A DNA stretch of 64,000 bases from positions 1,903,501 to 1,967,500 of the forward strand of contig NC_013960.1 in NCBI RefSeq assembly GCF_000024725.1, in the 5' to 3' direction. Position 1 is the stretch's first letter, and the number at the start of each line of letters is the position of its first letter. Position numbers and translations under genes: made by a program. Of the stretch, positions 60,025 through 64,000 are shown piece by piece. Source of the stretch: Nitrosococcus halophilus Nc 4. Its GTDB lineage: Bacteria; Pseudomonadota; Gammaproteobacteria; Nitrosococcales; Nitrosococcaceae. The notes beneath the pieces were generated by a model, which was not told the DNA's origin, ran no database searches, and saw nothing but the letters and a program-made list of their open reading frames with translations.

Positions 60025-61536
60025 CTAAGATGCTGTTTTATTGATAGCTTCTCTGGCGGTGGCCACCAGCCGGTCCCATTCTTCCGGATCCAACTTGCTT
60101 CCCGCTTCAATACGCTTGCAAATTTCAGGCAATTGCTCAAGTACTGCTTGGCATATGGCCCCCTCGGCTTTCGGCACCTCCTCTAAGTCTAAAGAGTCAA
60201 ATAGCCCTGCATTGACTCCATTGAGTACCGCAATCTGTTCAGCGATGCTGAGGGGTTCATGTTCAGCCTGTTTTAATATTTCCCGCACCCGTCGGCCCCG
60301 TTCAATGGTCTGCCGGGTGGCTTCATCCAGGCGGGTGGCAAAGCGGGCGAAAGTTTCCAATTCCTCAAACTGAGTGTAGGAGAGCCGAAGATCTCCGGCC
60401 ACTGCCCGGTGGGCCGGGAGTTGGGTTTTCCCGCCGACCCGGGAGACTGATTTCCCCACATCCACCGCCGGCATTAGGCCCTTGTGGAAAAGCTCTGGGG
60501 AGAGATAAATCTGTCCATCCGTGATGGAGATCAAATTGGTGGGGATGTAGGCGGAAATGTCCTGGGCCTGGGTTTCGACAATGGGTAGGGCGGTGATGGA
60601 ACCGCCGCCCTTTTCTTGTCGCAGGTGAGTTGCCCGCTCTAGCAATCGAGAATGGATATAGAAAATATCCCCAGGGTAAGCCTCACGACCGGGGGGGCGC
60701 CGCAATAATAGGGAAAGTTCTCGATAGGCCCGGGCATGGCGGGTAAGGTCGTCATAGACGACCAGCACATCCTGGCCCTGTTCCATAAAGTACTCTGCCA
60801 TGGTCGTGGCGGCATAGGGGGTGATAAATTGAAGACCGGGGGGGTCTTCGCCGGAAGCCACTACCACAATGGAATAACGGTTGGCCCCCTGACTGCGCAG
60901 TTCATTGATTACCCGGGCAACAGCGGTTCCCCGCTGGCCAATTGCACAGTAGATGCAGATGACCTCTTTATCCCACTGATTAAGAATAGTATCGACTGCT
61001 ACCGTGGTTTTACCGGTTTGGCGATCACCTAGAATCAGCTCCCGCTGACCGCGGCCAATGGGGATTAACGCATCTACTGCTTTAAGGCCCGTTTGGAGGG
61101 GGACACTGACCGGAGCGCGATCCATAATGGCTGGAGCATCCCGCTCTATGGGGCGGCGCTCACTGACTTGCAAGGGACCCCCATCATCCAGTACCCGTCC
61201 GGTGGGATCAATGACCCGGCCCAGCAGGCCTTTGCCGACCGGGGCGTCGGTAAGACGGCCGGTGGCATGGACTTCAGCCCCGGCGGTCAGCTCGGGGCTA
61301 TCGCCAAGTAAGGCGACCCCAATTTCTTCTGGTTCCAGATTGATGGCAATCCCCAATAGATTCCCCGGAAAGGCGATCAGCTCTTCTGCCGTGATGCCGG
61401 GTAATCCTTTTATTCGGGCAATCCCCCCACTGACATAGGTGGCTGTTCCGGTTTCTCGGATCTGCAAGGCAGGGATGTTTCTTTCAAGCGCTGAATCCAA
61501 AGCCGCCCGAGTGCCATCCAGTATTTGTTCTAACAT
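60025..61536 (-). CDS. atpA: N-type F1Fo ATPase alpha subunit
   Basis: A 503-residue alpha subunit with Walker A GDRQTGKT, the alpha signature [17 protein letters not shown] and [20 protein letters not shown]. It forms the non-catalytic sites of the F1 hexamer. Length standard. The beta subunit gene is not in the window. It lies 25 bases after atpF on the minus strand. Confidence 0.95.
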   Translation of the reverse strand: MLEQILDGTRAALDSALERNIPALQIRETGTATYVSGGIARIKGLPGITAEELIAFPGNLLGIAINLEPEEIGVALLGDSPELTAGAEVHATGRLTDAPVGKGLLGRVIDPTGRVLDDGGPLQVSERRPIERDAPAIMDRAPVSVPLQTGLKAVDALIPIGRGQRELILGDRQTGKTTVAVDTILNQWDKEVICIYCAIGQRGTAVARVINELRSQGANRYSIVVVASGEDPPGLQFITPYAATTMAEYFMEQGQDVLVVYDDLTRHARAYRELSLLLRRPPGREAYPGDIFYIHSRLLERATHLRQEKGGGSITALPIVETQAQDISAYIPTNLISITDGQIYLSPELFHKGLMPAVDVGKSVSRVGGKTQLPAHRAVAGDLRLSYTQFEELETFARFATRLDEATRQTIERGRRVREILKQAEHEPLSIAEQIAVLNGVNAGLFDSLDLEEVPKAEGAICQAVLEQLPEICKRIEAGSKLDPEEWDRLVATAREAINKTAS

Positions 61537-61560
61537 GTTGGGGTCACTCTTTATTCGAGT

Positions 61561-62322
61561 TTAGCCGGTAGAGGGTTTTGCGGAGGCCAGCACCGTGGTC
61601 ATTTGGCTTTCCAGGGCATCCAGGTATTCTGCTAGGGTCCAACTGATTTTGCGACCCTCGGTATTCAGTTCGATTCCACAGAGGAGTTCAGGCGATTGAG
61701 TATAGTGGATATCAGTATTGGGGATGAGATGCTCGTGCACCGCTTCTGTGACTTTATCACGCAAGTCCTGGCTAAGTTCGAAAGAGGTCGTGATTCGAAG
61801 CATCCCAGGAGTTTCCTTGAGGGCTTGCCGATCCGCTTCATCCAGAGACTCAAGGCGGGCCAGAAAGATCCCAACCATTTGTTGCTCTAGGGTGGTATCG
61901 GCTAAATCCGCCAGGGCAGCACGGATGGCCTTTACCATTGTTTCCCCAGTCTGTTTTTTAAGCGCCTTTAAAAATTCTTGTTTTTCCCGTTCTACTTGTT
62001 GTAGCCATTCGTCACGGGCAGTCGCCGCTTCCTCTCGAGCCTCATTGAGGAGGTGTTGGCGTTGTGCCTCTGCTTCCTCCTTGGCTTTGGCCATTAATTT
62101 ATCCCGCTGCTGTTCTAAGCTTTGGACTTTTTCTCGGTGGCGCTGGGCCTCTTGGCCTGCCTCCTGCTCTCGCTGCTCAGCCTCCTGAAGGCGGTTAGCG
62201 ATACGCTGTTGGCGCTGTTCCATAGCCGTAATGACCGGCTGATAGAGAAAGCGTTTGAGAAGATAGACCAGAACGAGAAAATTGACAATTTGTGCGCTGA
62301 CCGTGATCCAGTCGATCTGCAT
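61561..62322 (-). CDS. atpF: N-type F1Fo ATPase b subunit (extended)
   Basis: A 253-residue b-type stator subunit: one N-terminal membrane helix (VSAQIVNFLVLVYLLKRFLY), a long Gln/Glu/Ala coiled coil and an extra C-terminal domain. It is longer than the usual 156-residue b. N-ATPase operons lack a delta gene, and the added domain probably takes that role. It lies 3 bases after atpE. Confidence 0.9.
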   Translation of the reverse strand: MQIDWITVSAQIVNFLVLVYLLKRFLYQPVITAMEQRQQRIANRLQEAEQREQEAGQEAQRHREKVQSLEQQRDKLMAKAKEEAEAQRQHLLNEAREEAATARDEWLQQVEREKQEFLKALKKQTGETMVKAIRAALADLADTTLEQQMVGIFLARLESLDEADRQALKETPGMLRITTSFELSQDLRDKVTEAVHEHLIPNTDIHYTQSPELLCGIELNTEGRKISWTLAEYLDALESQMTTVLASAKPSTG

Positions 62323-62325
62323 CTA

Positions 62326-62604
62326 TCAGTCTCCAGCTTGGGAAACGGTATAGTCCCAGAAAGGATTAGCAAAGATCAGGATCATTGAGACCACAAAACA
62401 GTAGATGGCGGTTGATTCCACCATCGCAAGACCGACGAATAAGGTGCGGGTAATAGTGCCGGCCTCATCCGGTTGCTGGGCAATGGCCATTAAGGCCTGG
62501 GCGACCGCCCGCCCTTCACCGATTGCCGGCGCAATGGAGCCGATGGCAATGGTTAATCCCGCAGTGATGATGGAAGTCATGCCGATAAGAGAAAAGTCCT
62601 CCAT
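62326..62604 (-). CDS. atpE: N-type F1Fo ATPase c subunit with Na+ motif
   Basis: A 92-residue c-ring subunit with two helices. Helix 1 reads PAIGEGRAVAQALMAIAQQP and helix 2 GLAMVESTAIYCFVVSMILI. The VESTAIY segment keeps the Glu-Ser-Thr-x-x-Tyr spacing of Na+-binding c subunits, and helix 1 carries Glu where Ilyobacter has Gln32. Na+ coupling is likely but inferred. Its ATG overlaps the a subunit stop by one base (TAATG). Confidence 0.95.
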   Translation of the reverse strand: MEDFSLIGMTSIITAGLTIAIGSIAPAIGEGRAVAQALMAIAQQPDEAGTITRTLFVGLAMVESTAIYCFVVSMILIFANPFWDYTVSQAGD

Positions 62605-63335
62605 TAGGAGCGCTCCTGTGTTTCGTTAGACGTTGCTAGTTCATCTTCCGGCGGCCCGTTTGCTTCTTGGTGATGGGCTGAGGTGGCCGAAGCAATGTAC
62701 ACCATAGCCAGTATGGCAAAGATATAGGCTTGGATCATCCCGGTTAGTAGACCTAGGAGTTGCATCACAATGGGAAAAAAGAAGGGAGTGAGGCTGATCA
62801 AGATAGCGACAATAACGGTGCCGCTCATGATATTGCCATAAAGGCGCACCGCCAGGGCGACAGTGCGGGAGATTTCTCCAATGATATTAAAGGGCAGCAT
62901 GAGAATCGTCGGTCTAATGTAGTGCTTAAGGTAATGGAGGGGTCCCTCATAGGTAATGCCATAAAGAGGTACGGCCAGGAAGACGCAGATGGCTAACGCT
63001 GTTGTTGTGGACAAGGAGCCGGTTGCGGGCATAAAGCCTGGCACAATAGTGAATAGGTTAGAAGTCCCAATAAAAAGGAAGAGAGTCCCTACAAAAGGCA
63101 GATATCGTCCCGGCTTTTGGCGGCTGATCTCCTGGATCTGGTCGCGCATCCCGATGATCAGAACTTCTAATAGATTTTGCCAGCGGGAGATATCAGTACT
63201 GCTAGAAAGGCGGTGGGTAATTAACCAGGAACCTCCTACCAGTAGCAGCATTACAATCCAGCTATATAAAAGAGTCCCATTGAGGGAGACGGGTCCCCAG
63301 GACCAAAGCACGATATTGTCGGGACTGATAGTCAT
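62604..63335 (-). CDS. atpB: N-type F1Fo ATPase a subunit
   Basis: A 243-residue a subunit of the ion channel: [20 protein letters not shown] type segment with the essential Arg ([17 protein letters not shown]), and multiple membrane helices. In known N-ATPase operons the order is atpDCQRBEFAG; this gene should be preceded by atpR. Here its ATG overlaps the stop of an HtrA-type gene (ATGA). Confidence 0.93.
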   Translation of the reverse strand: MTISPDNIVLWSWGPVSLNGTLLYSWIVMLLLVGGSWLITHRLSSSTDISRWQNLLEVLIIGMRDQIQEISRQKPGRYLPFVGTLFLFIGTSNLFTIVPGFMPATGSLSTTTALAICVFLAVPLYGITYEGPLHYLKHYIRPTILMLPFNIIGEISRTVALAVRLYGNIMSGTVIVAILISLTPFFFPIVMQLLGLLTGMIQAYIFAILAMVYIASATSAHHQEANGPPEDELATSNETQERS

Positions 63336-64000
63336 TGTTCGCCAACCTCAACTGTGAGTGCTTGTTTTTCACCCTGACGGATGATTTCAACCGGGACCTT
63401 GATCCCTGGCTCGGTCGCCGCAACTTCACGGGAGAGGTCCTGTAATGATTGAACCGTTTCCCCGCCGAAGCTGACGATCACATCACCGCGCTTGAGGCCT
63501 GCTTTATCTGCGGGTCCTTCCCCCTTAACGTCCACAACAAGGGCTCCCTGCACTTTAGGGAGATCAAATGCGGTTGCAAGGTCCTCATCTAGGTCCTGGA
63601 CCACCACGCCAAGCCATCCGCGCACTACTTTTCCTTGAGTCCATAGTTTCTCAGTAATATCACGGGAGAGATTGCTGGGGATGGCAAATCCAATGCCAAT
63701 ATTCGCACCTGTCTGGCTAAAGATGGCCGTATTGATGCCCACCACTTTCCCCTCAAGGCTAAGCAATGGCCCCCCGGAATTGCCTGGGTTGATCGAAGCA
63801 TCCGTTTGAATGAAATCATCATAAGGGCCCTGCCCGATAACCCGGCTGGTAGCGCTCACTATGCCTGCAGTAACCGTCTGGGAAAGGCCAAAGGGATTGC
63901 CAATGGCGATCACCCAGTCTCCCACTTGGAGCTGACTGGAGTCGCCGAAACTAAGGGTCGGGAGTTTCCTCTCTGGCTTGATTTTCAGGATGGCAAGGTC
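63332..64000 (-). CDS. HtrA/Deg-type serine protease, 5' end outside window
   Basis: The frame is open to the right edge. It contains the trypsin-like core ([20 protein letters not shown], catalytic Ser in [15 protein letters not shown]) and one PDZ domain ([32 protein letters not shown]). It should be a periplasmic quality-control protease. Its stop codon overlaps the atpB start by 4 bases (ATGA), so translation of the ATPase genes is coupled to it. Only one PDZ is seen; the N-terminus lies outside. Confidence 0.93.
   Translation of the reverse strand, partial: DLAILKIKPERKLPTLSFGDSSQLQVGDWVIAIGNPFGLSQTVTAGIVSATSRVIGQGPYDDFIQTDASINPGNSGGPLLSLEGKVVGINTAIFSQTGANIGIGFAIPSNLSRDITEKLWTQGKVVRGWLGVVVQDLDEDLATAFDLPKVQGALVVDVKGEGPADKAGLKRGDVIVSFGGETVQSLQDLSREVAATEPGIKVPVEIIRQGEKQALTVEVGEQ

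Noticed and set aside
1..64000. tRNA or rRNA genes
   Set aside because: No cloverleaf or rRNA signature was noticed in the intergenic stretches read by eye; a tRNA-scan would settle it.

Overview
The window looks like a chromosomal stretch of a gammaproteobacterium of the Chromatiales, most like an ammonia oxidiser of the Nitrosococcus kind. This is inferred from recognised proteins: a mutS-mutL pair with an endonuclease-type MutL, an NnrS membrane protein, archease-RtcB, a partial N-type (Na+-type) F1Fo ATPase operon, and many insertion-sequence relics. No rRNA, tRNA or CRISPR array was seen, so the species call is tentative.

Layout. 1-5.3 kb: stress and membrane genes (two UspA proteins, NnrS, bacterioferritin, an MFS carrier, an AI-2E/PerM-type protein). 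5.4-15 kb: an accessory region in decay. It holds an IS630 element read through a -1 frameshift site, a repeated upstream block with small REGRVGFFDT-type ORFs, an orphan MbtH gene, a broken TonB siderophore receptor, an IS1 relic fused to an iscB relic with a well-preserved omega (HEARO) RNA, a vapBC pair behind a 20-bp-arm palindrome, a 92-bp MITE that decapitates a sialidase-like gene, and an RND efflux operon collapsed by deletion. 15-29 kb: a second vapBC pair, then housekeeping genes (conserved protein, mutS, mutL, a hydroxyisobutyrate-dehydrogenase-like gene, a metallophosphoesterase, PreP-like peptidase, HAD hydrolase, hslO). 29-37 kb: an rpoD-type sigma gene, scars of a diaminopimelate-dehydrogenase-like gene and an AmrS-type radical SAM gene, then archease, rtcB, a CBS protein, small membrane/periplasmic proteins and a cyclase. 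37-46 kb: a SagB-type oxidoreductase, a THUMP-like protein, a 1362-residue CheB-CheR-PAS-kinase-receiver protein, an octanucleotide tandem repeat just upstream of it, a FixJ-type regulator, a STAS protein, a His/Cys-rich mini-protein and ahcY.

46.7-54.3 kb is one gene for a 2539-residue exported Rhs/YD-repeat protein with an NHL propeller, laid out like a bacterial teneurin-like protein. 54.3-59.1 kb is a stack of mobile-element debris (IS4 relic, IS200, a group II intron cut by IS256, a resolvase relic, an IS1634-type relic). 59.1-64 kb carries ATPase genes for gamma, alpha, b, c and a on the minus strand, coupled by an ATGA overlap to an HtrA-type protease gene that runs off the window.

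The points most worth a second look are the trans-capable omega RNA beside a dead iscB, the 8-bp repeat whose copy number sets whether an upstream ATG is in frame with the CheB/CheR kinase, and the odd junction of the ATPase operon with htrA.
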